A stretch of DNA of 64,000 nt from Picochlorum sp. 'celeri' (GCA_010909725.1 JAACMV010000023.1:1227371-1291370), one strand, 5' to 3'. Positions 34,311 through 45,941 are shown, counted from the first letter of the stretch. Notes: a model not told the origin generated them from the letters alone. Translations and numbers: made by a program.

Positions 34311-35269
34311 AAGATTATCTACCAAATAACTACATAAACCATCATGTAACACATTATAATCAAGGCCTGTGTTACCAGGATACAAACATAGTACAGTCTC
34401 TACGGTGTGGACCGTCAGCCGACCGAACCTAATCATCTGTCTCAGGACGTTCAGTGCACGCTCTTACAAAAACCCGGACGGAATATCCTTGTTGAACCAA
34501 CATCTCCACCAATCTACTCCAAGTCAGCCCTATGGCTCCAGTAACAGCCACAGTCATCCCTCCAACAGACGAAAAAGCGATCTGAGCACTGTGTCTCTAT
34601 AAGCGGAAACATCGACAACGCCTCCCCTGCGTTGCCTTGGGAGGAAGCTGAGGCTGCACCACAAAGGTAGGCGGTGTTCCTGAAACATTCCATCAGCAAA
34701 AGCGATCTGAGCGTCCTTGCAAACAGATTCTGATCTTGAATGTAACAGTACGAGTGCTTCTATTGTTATGGCGCACCAGTAGAGATTTTTTAATAGACCC
34801 TTCTTGAATCTATGACGTGACAGTACATGGAATGTATAAATAAATACCTCTCTCCAGCTCCACATTTGAGGACTTGAACTACAGTTACTTTTCATAGTGT
34901 ACCACTCGATCAATGAAGCATCTAGTATCATTACATTACAACAGGACGTTTCCTTTTTGTGTTGGAATCAGCGCTCCCACAACAAAGACACTTTAAACAG
35001 AGAAAAACTCGCCCTGTTGCATTTTACCCTTGCACGATGCCACGATGCTCAAGTTACTTTTGCAAATTTCCTCACAGGCCCGATGTTATAACTGCTGCCG
35101 GTGATACCCCAGAATTTTTGCCAAGCATGTAAGGGTATAGGGTACCCTATGTAAAATCGTCGCCTTCACCTTGGTGTCCTCTCCACTTGGCAGACCCATC
35201 AAGAAACTCACTACTCTGCACAGGAGGCTCTTGAAGATATTTTCCTTACAAAAGCCACTCGAGGATGAC

Positions 35270-35458
35270 AAGTGGTCTTGTGTCTCGAGTTGAATTACTA
35301 AAGTAGATGCATTTATGTCTTCATCTCGCTCCGTTCTCGTTCCAACTTTTTCGTCCACTTTACTCTTTCGCCATGGATGTCAAGAGTGGGCCCTCAAATG
35401 CAGAAATTCCTGCAGGAACTCCCACACTGATACTGTACCCCTCGCCAATTAATTAATC
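35270..35458 (+). mobile_element. Diverged 3' end of LINE family 1
   Basis: Carries tctcgagttgaat, the gatgtc.agagtggg block, ggaactccca and an aattaattaat tail, aligned with 32845-33012 but with many substitutions, so it is an older insertion. Confidence 0.6.
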
Positions 35459-35762
35459 ACACAATTTAAACCAGATCTAAAGTTGATTCTCACAGACAAC
35501 CCTGCTATCTTCCCATCACATCATTACTGATGTGTAACAACGTTGTGTAATGCACTATTATCGAGGCCCATGGTGACAAACCCTACCCTACCTTACACTT
35601 TACCCTGAGTACAATCTATGATCAAGACAAACAGACGACTGATGATGCAAAGTCTCAATCTCAGAAGAAACCGCAAGACAATTCATCCAGAACAACCTGC
35701 TGAGATTCGGCAGTATCTCTGCCTAGAATCGGCGATCCCATAGAATGTCAGCAGCGATTCAG

Positions 35763-36800
35763 TTATTTTGACGGAATGTCTCTGCAAAGAATTTGCTCCT
35801 CTGCATGGTGACAGAGGGAGTGATCCCCTGCGAATCTGACTACACTGAAATTTTGAAGTCTCGGGATATGAGGGTATAGGCGAAATATGTGCTGAAAACA
35901 TTCATGCCGCTTCGCCCAGTGGAATGTCCTCATCCCAAGGCCATTCCTCTTAATGACTTCAAGGTCCTTGTCATTACGAGAATCACCCAAATCCATTGGT
36001 TGGATGTCAACATGAATAGGGTATCCATTAAGCAGCGATGCAACAATATTCATCGCAATATCTTCACAATTCTGAAACTGGTCCACCACTGATCTAAGAT
36101 CCCTGAAACTCTTTGAATGATACCTGTCCATATACGCTTTGTGAACGACAAGAAGTTTTGTAAGAAGTAGATTGTACTCACTGGATGAGTCCTCGTAGAC
36201 AATATCGGTTCCTTGAACTCTCGATAGCGATACTTTGCGGGAAAACGGACCAACTAAACTGTAAGGATTGCTCAACCAGACTTCATGTAATAACAAAAGA
36301 TCATCCACACTTACTAGGATATCATCATCTGATATGATGACACAGGAGCTCGTTGAAAGGGTGGGTCTTCGAAACCTTTCATTCAACGACTTACTCCTTG
36401 TCATCACGATCTCATATGTAGATGGATGGACATCATGCAAGAACGCCTGTGTAGTCTTTGCTGAAAAGTTTGTTCTCAAGTAAATAGATCTGATACAGTG
36501 ACATGCTCTATATTGGTAGATTATTCTACTCAGCAATGGAAATCTATCGATATTAAATGCCTCTATAATGACATCACAATAATATTCACTTGGCTTTCCG
36601 TCAATTTGGGGCCATGAAAGTGACTTGTCAGTTCTCGTTTTGCGGACGGCATGTGAAGACAAGAAAAGGAAGAGAGTGACGGTTCTAAATAGTAGAACGC
36701 TGTAGTGAATAGTATATTCTTTTGAAACTTTTGCTGATTTCAAAACAAATATACGAGGAAGAAGGACATTGCATTGACGACCACCTCTGTTGTATTTCAT
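35763..36800 (-). CDS. GT64 (exostosin C-terminal-type) glycosyltransferase
   Basis: A 345-residue type II protein: basic N-terminus, one hydrophobic segment (about 35-52, SVLLFRTVTLFLFLSSHAV), then a lumenal GT64 domain. The metal/nucleotide-binding triad is 'CVIISDDDILV' (DDD at 158-160). The conserved acidic motif 'QFQNCEDIAMN' (242-251) matches the NCED-type site of EXT/EXTL2 enzymes, which add alpha-linked GlcNAc or GalNAc during heparan sulphate assembly. 'SLVGPFSRKV' (181-190) parallels the 'lVGf.PR' block of the paralogue at 45942. It stands alone, without a GT47 domain. The closest relative in the window is the GT64 half of the fusion gene. Golgi location is inferred. Single exon as read. 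Confidence 0.8.
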   Translation of the reverse strand: MKYNRGGRQCNVLLPRIFVLKSAKVSKEYTIHYSVLLFRTVTLFLFLSSHAVRKTRTDKSLSWPQIDGKPSEYYCDVIIEAFNIDRFPLLSRIIYQYRACHCIRSIYLRTNFSAKTTQAFLHDVHPSTYEIVMTRSKSLNERFRRPTLSTSSCVIISDDDILVSVDDLLLLHEVWLSNPYSLVGPFSRKVSLSRVQGTDIVYEDSSSEYNLLLTKLLVVHKAYMDRYHSKSFRDLRSVVDQFQNCEDIAMNIVASLLNGYPIHVDIQPMDLGDSRNDKDLEVIKRNGLGMRTFHWAKRHECFQHIFRLYPHIPRLQNFSVVRFAGDHSLCHHAEEQILCRDIPSK

Positions 36801-36970
36801 TGTGTACTGTCGCTAGGGAGCAAATGCTTTGACTTTTATTTCCCGAAACCCATAATCAATCATTATTAAGGCATTGATTGTATGATTGTGTATAGTATTT
36901 TGCTCGGCTGTAAATGGTTTTTTTTAATTCAAAATACTAGTCATGGCCGGTCTGGCGAAAGCCAAACTCT

Positions 36971-37306
36971 ATGGCCCTCTTAGGGTATTTTGCAGGCACC
37001 GCATTCCTCGTCCGACTGGTCGGTCGCCCGAAGCGCTCCCTTACTCCTTCCCTATGTTGGTTGCATGGCTATCCTGACCCTACACGCCATGTGGGCGGCC
37101 CAGAAACATCAGAGTTACTGCGGCACCACTTCTCCGATTTCTTTGGGCATCCTGTTGTGATTATCCTCGACAGAGGCTCCGCTTTTACAGGCCAATTTTT
37201 CAGAGCTTACATGAAGCCCATGGGCATTGGGCACCGGATGGCTACTGTTGGAACACAGATCTCAGGCGTCCTCATAGTTGTGCTGGCAGCAGCATTGAAA
37301 ATTTGA
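36971..37306 (+). pseudogene. Retroviral-type integrase core fragment (Ty3/gypsy-like)
   Basis: The frame reads 'GPETSELLRHHFSDFFGHPV' and then 'VIILDRGSAFTGQFFRAYMK', matching the second catalytic Asp region (usually 'isDrG..F.s.f') of a gypsy-type integrase. 'RMATVGTQISG' resembles 'st.yhPqtdG', but the following catalytic Glu is not identifiable. No RT, protease or LTR is visible nearby. A further coding trace at about 37510-37740 (LWLTIKKHIAALANQLNKEY) may be its continuation. Confidence 0.55.
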
Positions 37307-37322
37307 AAAGGTAACTTGAGAA

Positions 37323-37426
37323 TGTGTAACAGCACAGATGAAGCTCGAAGGTATCTCTTATCAACGAATCAATATATTACAAGGATTTCACAATAAAACC
37401 ATGAAGTACAGTCTATACTCGAGGAT
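37323..37426 (+). repeat. Interspersed repeat R5
   Basis: Matches 34203-34310 (taacagcacagatgaa ... gtctatactcgaggattc). Confidence 0.6.
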
Positions 37427-37919
37427 TCAACCACTAGCTTACAAGGAACGTTTCTGTCAGGCGATGCAAGAATGGCTACATGATTTAGTGTAGTCTAGCC
37501 CAAGAATTGACTACCCTATTGACTACTCGCTTTGGCTAACGATTAAGAAGCACATCGCAGCCCTTGCTAACCAACTTAACAAAGAGTACCGTGCAGGCAC
37601 ACAGCAACAGATCCATCAGAACCAACAGGCTGCCCAGCTTACTGAGGACTCAGTTGACCTCAAGTACTTACATCAAGCGGATGCTCATATTATGCTGCCT
37701 TTTCCATCCAAGGATCTCACTATCCCAGGCCTTGTCTAACCAGCTGGTAGGATAACAGAATGACCCTCAGAGAGTGCGAATATCTTAGTAGAACAATACG
37801 CTACCGTTTCTGCAAGTATACACTCAGTTTGTTTTTGATATACATGCAGAGTTTCTGTACGGGGTCATCATTACCATACACAAAAGAGACAGCCCATATC
37901 AGCCCAGCAACTAAAGACC

Positions 37920-38160
37920 TATAAGTGTTGCTCAATGGGGTTGCCTTATGCCTCAGTATTATCTTGGATATCTACTTGTCGCTGGAAACTTGTGCTTTTG
38001 TGGCACTCTGAATCAAGATCATTTATGGCAGTTTTACCTGCTAGATTTACTCTGACCCTGGTCTCCTCCCTGTATCAGTGGGTTGATTACAGGTGGGGTT
38101 GTATCTCGAGTTGAATCAACAGCGTGGGTCTATTTGCCAATTCCCTTGTTTTCGGTTTTC
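37920..38160 (+). mobile_element. LINE family 1 3' UTR fragment
   Basis: Aligns with 32640-32900 (tggatatctacttgtcgctg ... cagtgggttgattacaggtg) but lacks the terminal block and tail. Confidence 0.65.
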
Positions 38161-38470
38161 TTTTTTTTGAGGGCCGGTAATAGGCGTCCAAACTTTTTCA
38201 CGATGTCGCTCCCTCGGCTCCCCTGGCGCATACTAAATTCCCTCGCCCCCCTACATCAATGTAATATTGTATTAAAGTGTCATTCGACTCGCTGAATCGT
38301 AAAAAATGATCAGAATCTCGCGAAAACGTCGCGAAAAACACGAAAACCGCGGGGGAGTAGTGCAACCTCAGCCCTGCTCGACCACAAAGAAAGAAAGAAA
38401 ATGGAAATTTAAAACTTTTTCAGTAGCGTCGAATATCCCTGAAAGTGCTCGGTTTCGCGTAGGTGCCATG

Positions 38471-38627
38471 TGCTGCGGCATTCCCGCTTATAAGCGGGAT
38501 CACCGCCATATTTGAGGGTGGCGCCCAATGGCCAAAACCCCAAAACTCGGCGGCGTTCCCGCTTATAAGCCGGATCACCGCCGTGTTTCCAAACCCCTTT
38601 CTGGAAATATGGCGGCATTCCCGCTTA
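38471..38627 (+). repeat. Left terminal inverted repeat
   Basis: Inverted match to 40710-40867. Contains CCCGCTTATAAGCGGG and the diverged CCCGCTTATAAGCCGG, and ends ggcattcccgctta. Confidence 0.85.
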
Positions 38628-39011
38628 GACAATCACCAACCGTCATGAAGCCCGTTGGCCATCCACAAGCACCATAACCTTTATATCATGTGTACCAAGT
38701 CAATACACTATATGTAAGAAGATATAAAATTTTCATCCAAGCGTCGAAAGACGCTCGTGGCACGTTCTGGACTGCTCCATCCGAGCCCAACCGTCGAAGT
38801 CAGAAGAAGCGCTGAGATGCCGTGTTTGCCTTCCAACACCAGAACAGGGCAATATTATAAATATATGTGCAACAAGTAACCTATTGCTGCGCTATTTGCA
38901 GCGCAATACTCTCGTTGTCAGGGTCGCACTCCGCAGGTGAGTCGGTTGGCTGTTAGTTCTGTGTGCGATCTGGATCAGTAGACGTTTTTTACATTGTTCG
39001 CTGTAGAGTTA

Positions 39012-40480
39012 TTATTCTTCAATCACCATGTCCTCGTATTGCGCCACAGAAGTGCTGGGGTTGGGGTTCCTGTGCCAGTTTGGTTGAGGAGGGATGTAGG
39101 CCATATTGGCATTGAATGCAGGGGCTGGATTGGTATTCTGGTTCCGACACTCGTTGATGCCAATCTTCTGCAATTGTCGGATGCCCTTCATGAATGTCTG
39201 ATGGAGCTCCATGAACCGGCCATCAAGATGTCGGGGCAATTCGTCGAGGATCGAGGATGCAACTCTCTGGTCGTTGTTGAACTGTATTTTGGTCAGATTT
39301 CACAGGAAAAATCATATTGCTTGCGCGCGGAGTTTTGATATTAAAATCTACAGTGGATATAAACGCATTGAAGAGATGACAATACACTCGGAGGCCTGCG
39401 AACAGATCAATTTAGCAATGAGAAGGCTAAAGTTTGTCCTGTCTAGAATGGGGCAGAGGCCGTTCATGGTATTCCTTCGTTTGTTTATCGCCAACTGGAA
39501 CATTCAAAAGCTTGAAAGATTTGCACAATCCCAAACGAATGCTGACACAGCTCGTGGGCATGTGGAGGAAGCTGTGGCATTGGCAGCAGGCATGGTACAT
39601 TGACAGGTCCCACCCTGTGGGAGTGGAACGCTGCACGGACCCCTTCAACACTATGCAGACGTCATGGATAAGAGAACACATGCATTTGAAAGCAACCCAT
39701 TGTGTCCCATCCAGTTGCCTAAGTATCCCTTCTTTCTCCGGGTCTTGGAGCTTTTTCACCTGTGCCTTCAACTTCTCTACCAGTCTTCCCACGTTGGAGT
39801 GGTGCTAGAAGCGCACAATACGAGCACATTTATTCACCATGAATGCTTTGAAGCGTGTTAAGAGTTCTCTGTCGGCGTCTTTCTGTGCACAGTCCCCAGT
39901 ATACATCCACCTCCAACTGCCTCCTGGTCAGGTTGAATGTGGTGACGCTTTCCCAACCGCGAAGAACATTTGACAAATCATTAAGATACAAACACTGGGG
40001 TAGAATCGATTTGAATGCGTTGATGAGCTTTTGCAGAAATAACTGCCTGGGTGTGTAGAGTGATCCCCTGTAGTTCTGTCCACCACAATGGGATGCATCT
40101 CGCCTCCATCATGAAATATATGATGATATACTGTAAAAAACAGATATTATTGGGTTGATTAGGAGTACGAGGGGCCAGTGCCGCATCCGCAGGGGCACCC
40201 GATGGAGTTTGAACCGAATGTCCTCAACTGCTTCCGTGGGTTAAAACCATTAGTCCTCATTGATTCTTAATGTACTTGTGCATTTCTGAATTGGAAGACG
40301 CAGTCGTCCCTGTCTCCTCAACGAGGTGTAATATCGCTCCCCAGATATCTCATGCAGCTTCCCTGCCTCAACCCGTGCTCCGAGAGCCTGGTCGAAGGCA
40401 TTAGTCCCGCGGCGCAGGTCCCAAAAGTCCTTTTCACATTTCTGTGGATCAAAGGGTATGATACCTAGACCTTGAAGCAC
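39012..40480 (-). pseudogene. Internal ORF of the TIR element, broken
   Basis: Minus-strand coding traces in order: 40480-40250 (starting MLQGLGIIPFDPQKCEKDFW); about 40050-39940 (LFLQKLINAFKSILPQCLYL and VTTFNLTRRQLEVDV); about 39885-39800 (DADRELLTRFKAFMVNKCAR, then a stop); 39792-39427 (GRLVEKLKAQVKKLQDPEKE...); and 39239-39012 (MPRHLDGRFMELHQTFMKGI). Frames change between blocks. A few changes could be introns, but stops inside blocks argue for decay. No family is recognised. It is presumably the mobility protein of this transposon. Confidence 0.45.
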
Positions 40481-40709
40481 TCTGCCCTGCTCCTGAGTCT
40501 ACAGTGGTTGCGAATCCTGGTCGCCCATGAGGACCGTCAACGTTGACGTCAACGTTGAGTTAACTCACGCTTCCAGGCTGTAACACGAGGTGATTATGGC
40601 GATTGTAAGTATACAGTCCTTACAATTAAACAATATCTATTGCTTACTATCCATCAGTTGAATTTGAAAAGCATAAACTCTCCGACGCTCACCCAAAATT
40701 CAAATGCCT

Positions 40710-40867
40710 CTAAGCGGGAATGCCGCCATATTTCCAGAATGGGGTTTGGAAACACGGCGGTGATCCGGCTTATAAGCGGGAACGCCGCCGAGTTTTGGGG
40801 TTTTGGCCATTGGGCGCCACCCTCAAATACGGCGGTGATCCCGCTTATAAGCGGGAATGCCGCAGCA
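40710..40867 (-). repeat. Right terminal inverted repeat
   Basis: Inverted copy of 38471-38627. Contains cttataagcgggaacgccgc and ends gcgggaatgccgcagca. Confidence 0.85.
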
Positions 40868-40979
40868 AGTGGTACTTTGGTCCGTTTCGCTGCACGAGGG
40901 CGATGAAGACAATGGAGGATTAAAAACTTTCACGATACGGCCAACAGATACCCTAATGAACTCACAAATCGCCACTTTC

Positions 40980-41103
40980 GGCCCTCCACTACTTGTTTAT
41001 TTTCCTCTTTGCACATGATGTCTGGAGTGGGGCCTCCGACGGACGAATTCCTCCGGCAATCGGGAACTCCCAGACTGGTAACTGTTACCCACACTAATTA
41101 ATG
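40980..41103 (+). mobile_element. 3' end of LINE family 1, short copy
   Basis: gatgtctggagtggggcctc ... cccacactaattaat, matching 32925-33008. The Helitron derivative begins within two bases of its tail, so the Helitron probably inserted into this LINE tail. Confidence 0.75.
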
Positions 41104-41104
41104 C

Positions 41105-42041
41105 GGCTCCTTATATCCCGAATCTGCACTGTGGCCTAAATCGCCGCCTGCCGGGCCTGTGCCTGCCTAATTAATCCCACCGAGGGCCCAATCCGACTAA
41201 GAAGCCTGTTCTGCGTCGAATGGTCCAAAACTCGCCTCCTGGGGACAGGCGGAAGGTGGAAATGCGGTGATTTTGACGAAAATCGGTGTCTCAGAGTTGG
41301 AAAAATAGTGTCCGATAAGACATGTAGTTAGAAGCAGTAGAAATTTATCAAATTTTGAACAAAGACGTTGACTGAAAGGTTCAAAGACGAGAAAGATATT
41401 GTGACGAATATTCGCGATAATCGACCTTGACCTCAAGGGTTGACTGAGCACCACCTGGTGACAGGAAGAGTCAACGTTCTACTATGCGGCCAGTTGACCA
41501 GATTGCACTTCACAGAAAGACAATACATTGACTGAATACATATTTGATACTAGGAATGTTTATGTAAAAAGATTTAGCCTTTTCATAACGGTGTTTGATA
41601 TTGTAAGACTGGTCATGTGGAACTCCAAATAAGAGGCGGATGGAGACTTTACTGTGATCTACAGGACGGAACGACGTATACGAAGAGGTGCAGAATCAAG
41701 CACGACAGGGAATCAAATCCAAAGTACGCCTGTTGAAACTCAAAGAGCCAGAAGACATGCTATCATGAGGACACACTTGCACAATGAAGACGACCTCCTT
41801 TTTGATAATGAGCATTGGTAGATCATTCTTTGAACGCGAGCTATGAAGAGGACGACGTCATAAACATCTCAGACGACAGTCAAGGACAGGCTAATGTCCC
41901 TTCTTATTTCCTGCAGCTCTAATAATGGGCAATCAATACACACAAAGACTGACCCACTCCGTGTATCATCATCACTCCCCTTGGCCGGTTGGGCACCGGC
42001 CTCAAAAGGGGGTATAAGGAGACCTCGGGACTAGTTAATTA
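41105..42041 (+). mobile_element. Non-autonomous Helitron (internal deletion derivative)
   Basis: Begins GGCTCCTTATATCCCGAAT and for about 800 bp matches, in inverted orientation, the 5' region and first part of exon 1 of the autonomous Helitron (20020 down to about 19250). Remnants of the coding start are visible (41690-41900, for example a relic of the QNGDFLLFDDD-encoding stretch). It then jumps to the 3' terminus: a hairpin (ggccggttgggcaccggcc), TATAAGGAGACCTCGGGAC and final CTAG, with host T following. The whole helicase is gone. This copy defines both ends of the family. Confidence 0.85.
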
Positions 42042-42047
42042 GGTACC

Positions 42048-42118
42048 CACTTCATCAAGAGGCGACCTGGTCAGGGGGCATTGATGTAAAATCATACATC
42101 ACATACATACATACATAC
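42048..42118 (+). mobile_element. 3' end of LINE family 2 with (ACAT)n tail
   Basis: ggtacccacttcatcaagag ... catcacatacatacatacat. Only the last 50 bp and the simple tail are present. It lies directly upstream of LINE family 3. Confidence 0.7.
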
Positions 42119-45100
42119 ATATTGGCAACAAACGCTGGGTAACTCCATTCAGGAATGTCAACAAGAGACACTCAGCCAGAGAGGCAGATACACACAACAT
42201 CATGGTACCCCAGCCGGCACCATACACAGTAGACTGGACAGATACTACATATCTCCAGATATAGACCGCTATATCATACAGCCTATCAAGACGATAGAAA
42301 TAGATAGCTATGGACTGACATCTGATCATAAGCCATGATATAATGAGTGTGGTGAGCAAAACACCAACTCTCGCAACCTCCACCAATGAGCACAAAAAAG
42401 TCTATATGAGAAGGATCAAAACTGCTGCCAAATGCCATCAAGACACAATGGAAGAAGCACGAAACCAATTCCATAGGTTTCTCACAAGATTTCAAGACGG
42501 AATATGGTTGGATACCCACATGGATGAATCTGACCGCTACAGCAGAATACTGAAACACTATCCACATATCAAGAAGGAATTGGGCAAAATCTGGAACCAA
42601 GCATCTCACAAAGCATTGGATATACTAAAAAGGGACCTGGAACATGCTACACATCAAGGAATCGACAGACATATTAAAGACTGCAAACGAATGTTATCTC
42701 AAGGTCAACAGGCAAACCGCTTAGATTCCCACAGCTGCATCCCGAATGATTCAATGGATATCTTATCTTATCAGTTATTGCAGAAGCCAGAAAGCAAAAA
42801 CTTCATTGGAGCACTGAAGGACCCAAAGTCAAACTACACGTATAATAGCCCCAAAACGATAGCAAACTGCTTAGTCAATACAATAGCAGATGTATCTCAG
42901 ATGCCAGACACAACCGCAGCAGCCCAATTTGACATGTTACATCTCATCACGGCAGACGATGAAACTATATTTCCAAGATTCAGTAATCCCTCATCAGAGA
43001 TTAACCCCCCAAGAAGTCTCCAAAGCACTCAGGAAAATGCGTAACTCTAGCCCAGGAGATGATGGTCTTCAAATTATTCACTACAGAAAGTTCAGTAAAT
43101 GGATGTGCCCAATCCTGGCTACACTATTTTCAGCGATCATAAAAAGAAGAGAACTACCAGCCAAATTCCATAATGGTACCATTAGAGCAATCGAAAAGGG
43201 AGGAAATGTTACCGACCCAGCAAACTATAGACCTATCACCTTGCTAAACGTGGCCTACAGAATATTTGGGTTCATTCTTAAACAACGAATGACATTGAGT
43301 CTCCAGCATTTGATTCCCCCAACACAGACAGCATTCCTTCCAGGCAGACAAGCAGCAGAAAACATCTGGGCAGTTCAAACAATCCCCTACCTCCTCCACC
43401 AGGAAAACAGAGAAGCCTTAATTGCCCTCTGTGACTTTCGTAAAGCCTATGACACCATCGACAGACACTTTTTATTTCAGATATGCCGCAAGCTACAGAT
43501 GCCTGCATATATGATTGGATGGATTGAAGTAATGCTGACAGACACAGAGAGCCGAGTCTATGCAAACCACTGCTTCTCAGATTACAGATCTTTTTATGCA
43601 GGACTTCGACAGGGATGCCCTGCTTCCCCAACTCTCTACTTACTTATCGGATATATCCTTGCTCGCTTGACCCAGAAATCTCAATTAGGAATAACAGTGA
43701 AATGCCCACTACAGACTACCCCTGACTTAGATGCTACAGATATGAAGATGTGCTTATTCCAGTTCGCAGATGATAGCAAACTGATCATTGGAGAAGATCA
43801 GGTCCTATTATTCTGGACAGTTATGGCACGATTTGCAGAGGCAACAGGCCAGCATTTGAACAAGGCGAAAACAAAACTCCTGCCCATAGGCATGACAAAC
43901 CGACTGCAAACCCTGCAACAGATAGATGAATTTACAGTCACAGACCAGGCGAAGATACTTGGGATAACTCTCCATAGTGGCATTGATCCACCAACATACC
44001 AGTGGCAAACTAAAATGACACAACTACAGAAGCTCACGGATAAAATCAAGCGTATGACAGGCCTCTCCATCTTTGCAAAAATGGACCTATTCAACAAATT
44101 TGTCACCTCCAAACTACTTTATGCTGCAGAGTTCATTCATACTCCACCCTCCATTATTGAAGGTATAACCAAGCTGGCCAAACAACTTCTCCCACCTGAT
44201 GCTCGTTGTTGGAAAACTGAAGGAATACAAACTAGGGCTGACCTCTGAGGACTGGGCATGCTCCCCTTTCAGAAACGTATTAAAGCGCGACAATATAAAT
44301 GGCTTATTAGACTTCTAACCTTGGGCACCACCACCATATGGTCCACCCTCATCTGGAATGCAAAGGCGTACTACGAACAGACCACCAGAGAACACAAAGT
44401 TATGGCGCTTCAACTCCTCACTCAACCATGTGATCTTCCAGGGGTCCATCCAGCAATGATGGAATATGAAGAAGCTAATGCAGTTTCCTTTAACTCTCTT
44501 ATTAATACGGTATTCAGCAACCCAACAGCCATACAGCACTGGAACTTCTGCTGGTATAATTACAAGGGCGACAAAGTGCCAATCCAGAAATATACAGTAA
44601 AAGCAGGCACAAAACTTCTGATCTTTAACTCCGCAGACCCAGAAACATGGAGACAGAATATTGACACACAGCGCAATTGGATACACAAACTCAGTGAGAT
44701 TAAACCAAAGTTGGGTACCATGCTCGGCAACCTCAGAAAATGGTGGCGGGCGAAAGTACCCAACCCTTGGAAAGAGATTATCTGGCATATAAACTCAGGT
44801 GGGCTTCTAGTAAGCCATATCCCAGAAGAGAGACTCAAAGCTTGTGCCTGTGGTCATGCACAGGCCTCAACGGAACATTGTGCCAGAGATTGTCCCATTG
44901 CCAAGCATGTTTATAGACTTCTCAAACCGGGCATTTTGTATGAGGACATCAACAGCCACTTCCAACTTCTTGTTCATAACATATGGAGCAATACAACTCC
45001 CAAAGATATTGATCCACATATATGGACAGTCATCAGTATTCTCACAATCAATGCGTTGGATGTGGGACGCAAAACGGCTTATAGGATGCTACATCACAGT

Positions 45101-45700
45101 ACCAGAGAACAATGACAACACCCACAGGAGATCGTCAGAAAAGCCAGTCAAACAGCAGAGCAATACTTCTGGGAAACACTGCAACACAGGCAATCTCAGC
45201 TCCCACCACGGTCCAACAACAAGCAAGATTTGCCCTTTCTAAAATGGCAATCTACCACACATCGATGGAAGATTCAGAAACCATTGGTCTGGACTCTCAC
45301 CAGAAATAACATCCTCAGCAACAGCCGCTAAAACAGACAGTACGTTCAGCTCAACAGTATTTTACAGTCAGTAGAAGTCCAACATCAGATTTAGCCTGAA
45401 GTATGATGGCCTCCCTGCTCCTGTTCGGTTTAGTGGTACCAAGAGTAAAATATTCAAAACCTGGAGCAGTCGTCATATGAATGGCCAATAAAATCTGTTT
45501 TCTAACACCCAGCAACCTTATCGTTGAACAGCACTATAGAAAAGTATGTCAAATGGACATCATTTGGGTCAGGAGGTTTTTTTCATCCCTACGTAAATCT
45601 CTAAACATTTTATTTAGGGATTTCCTCCTGGGGGCCTGATTGTCTTGGATGATATTCGTCATATTTTTCGCCTGTGTAATATATCCAAAAAAAAAACATA
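42119..45700 (+). mobile_element. LINE family 3 (APE-RT type), nearly complete 3' portion
   Basis: Contains the end of an apurinic-type endonuclease domain, a full RT, the Cys/His C-terminus, a 3' UTR with the 'cggtttagtggtaccaa' and 'gtcatatttttcgcctgtgt' blocks, and an A-rich end. A second copy of the 3' UTR is at about 54450-54765. The 5' start of the endonuclease is missing. Confidence 0.8.
42130..45115 (+). pseudogene. LINE endonuclease-RT (ORF2), family 3, two lesions
   Basis: Before 42343 one frame reads 'HSRLDRYYISPDIDRY' and 'YGLTSDHKP', the C-terminal SRLDR and SDH-P blocks of an L1/R1-type endonuclease. RT motifs: 'ANYRPITLLNVAYRIFGFIL', 'PPTQTAFLPGR', 'ALCDFRKAYDTIDRHFL', 'GLRQGCPASPTLYLLIGYIL' and 'LFQFADDSKL' (FADD). 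After RT comes a Cys/His motif 'CACGHAQASTEHCARDCPIA'. One extra C in a six-C run near 43010 shifts the frame, and a TGA at 44246 splits off the C-terminus (44258-45115). Only two coding lesions downstream of 42343 make this the youngest LINE ORF here. Confidence 0.85.
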
Positions 45701-45941
45701 CATATATACATATATACCAATCTTCCATTTTATCACACATACAATCGCGTAACACGTTATAAACAAGGACTGTGTTGGGCTTGTGCACAAAACTAAATCC
45801 TGCTAGGGTTTTGCGCATTAGTGCTACCGTATTTAATCTCATCTCATTCTCCGTCTATTGGAGAAAATGAAGGGTGAACCTGTCTATTGATGTCTGTGCG
45901 AATTAACCTGTTAGAGCCCTGAAACAAAAATCGCCTGCAGA

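Larger units (their letters stand above)
33617..35762. other. Repeat-rich spacer, no gene recognised
   Basis: Holds two copies of repeat R5 (about 33693-33757 and 34203-34310; a third at 37323-37426) and a diverged 3' end of LINE family 1 at about 35270-35458. Other frames have no recognised domain. Confidence 0.5.
38471..40867. mobile_element. 2.4-kb DNA transposon with long palindromic TIRs
   Basis: Two inverted repeats of about 157 bp (38471-38627 and 40710-40867) bound 2,397 bp. Each TIR begins TGCTGCGGCATTCCCGCTTA and contains the 16-bp perfect palindrome CCCGCTTATAAGCGGG or a near-copy twice. Target duplications are not obvious. The internal region carries a broken minus-strand ORF, part of which is repeated at 6975-7565. 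No DDE motif could be identified, so the superfamily is unknown. The sharp TIRs indicate that at least this copy moved as a unit. Confidence 0.75.

Noticed and set aside
36971..37306. A complete LTR retrotransposon at 37 kb
   Set aside because: Only an integrase-like fragment is visible; no RT, protease, primer-binding site or paired LTRs.
39434..39861. Plus-strand frames inside the TIR element
   Set aside because: Their composition (Ser/Phe/Leu/Cys-rich) is typical of the antisense of the charged minus-strand coding sequence, which is conserved in the 7-kb copy.
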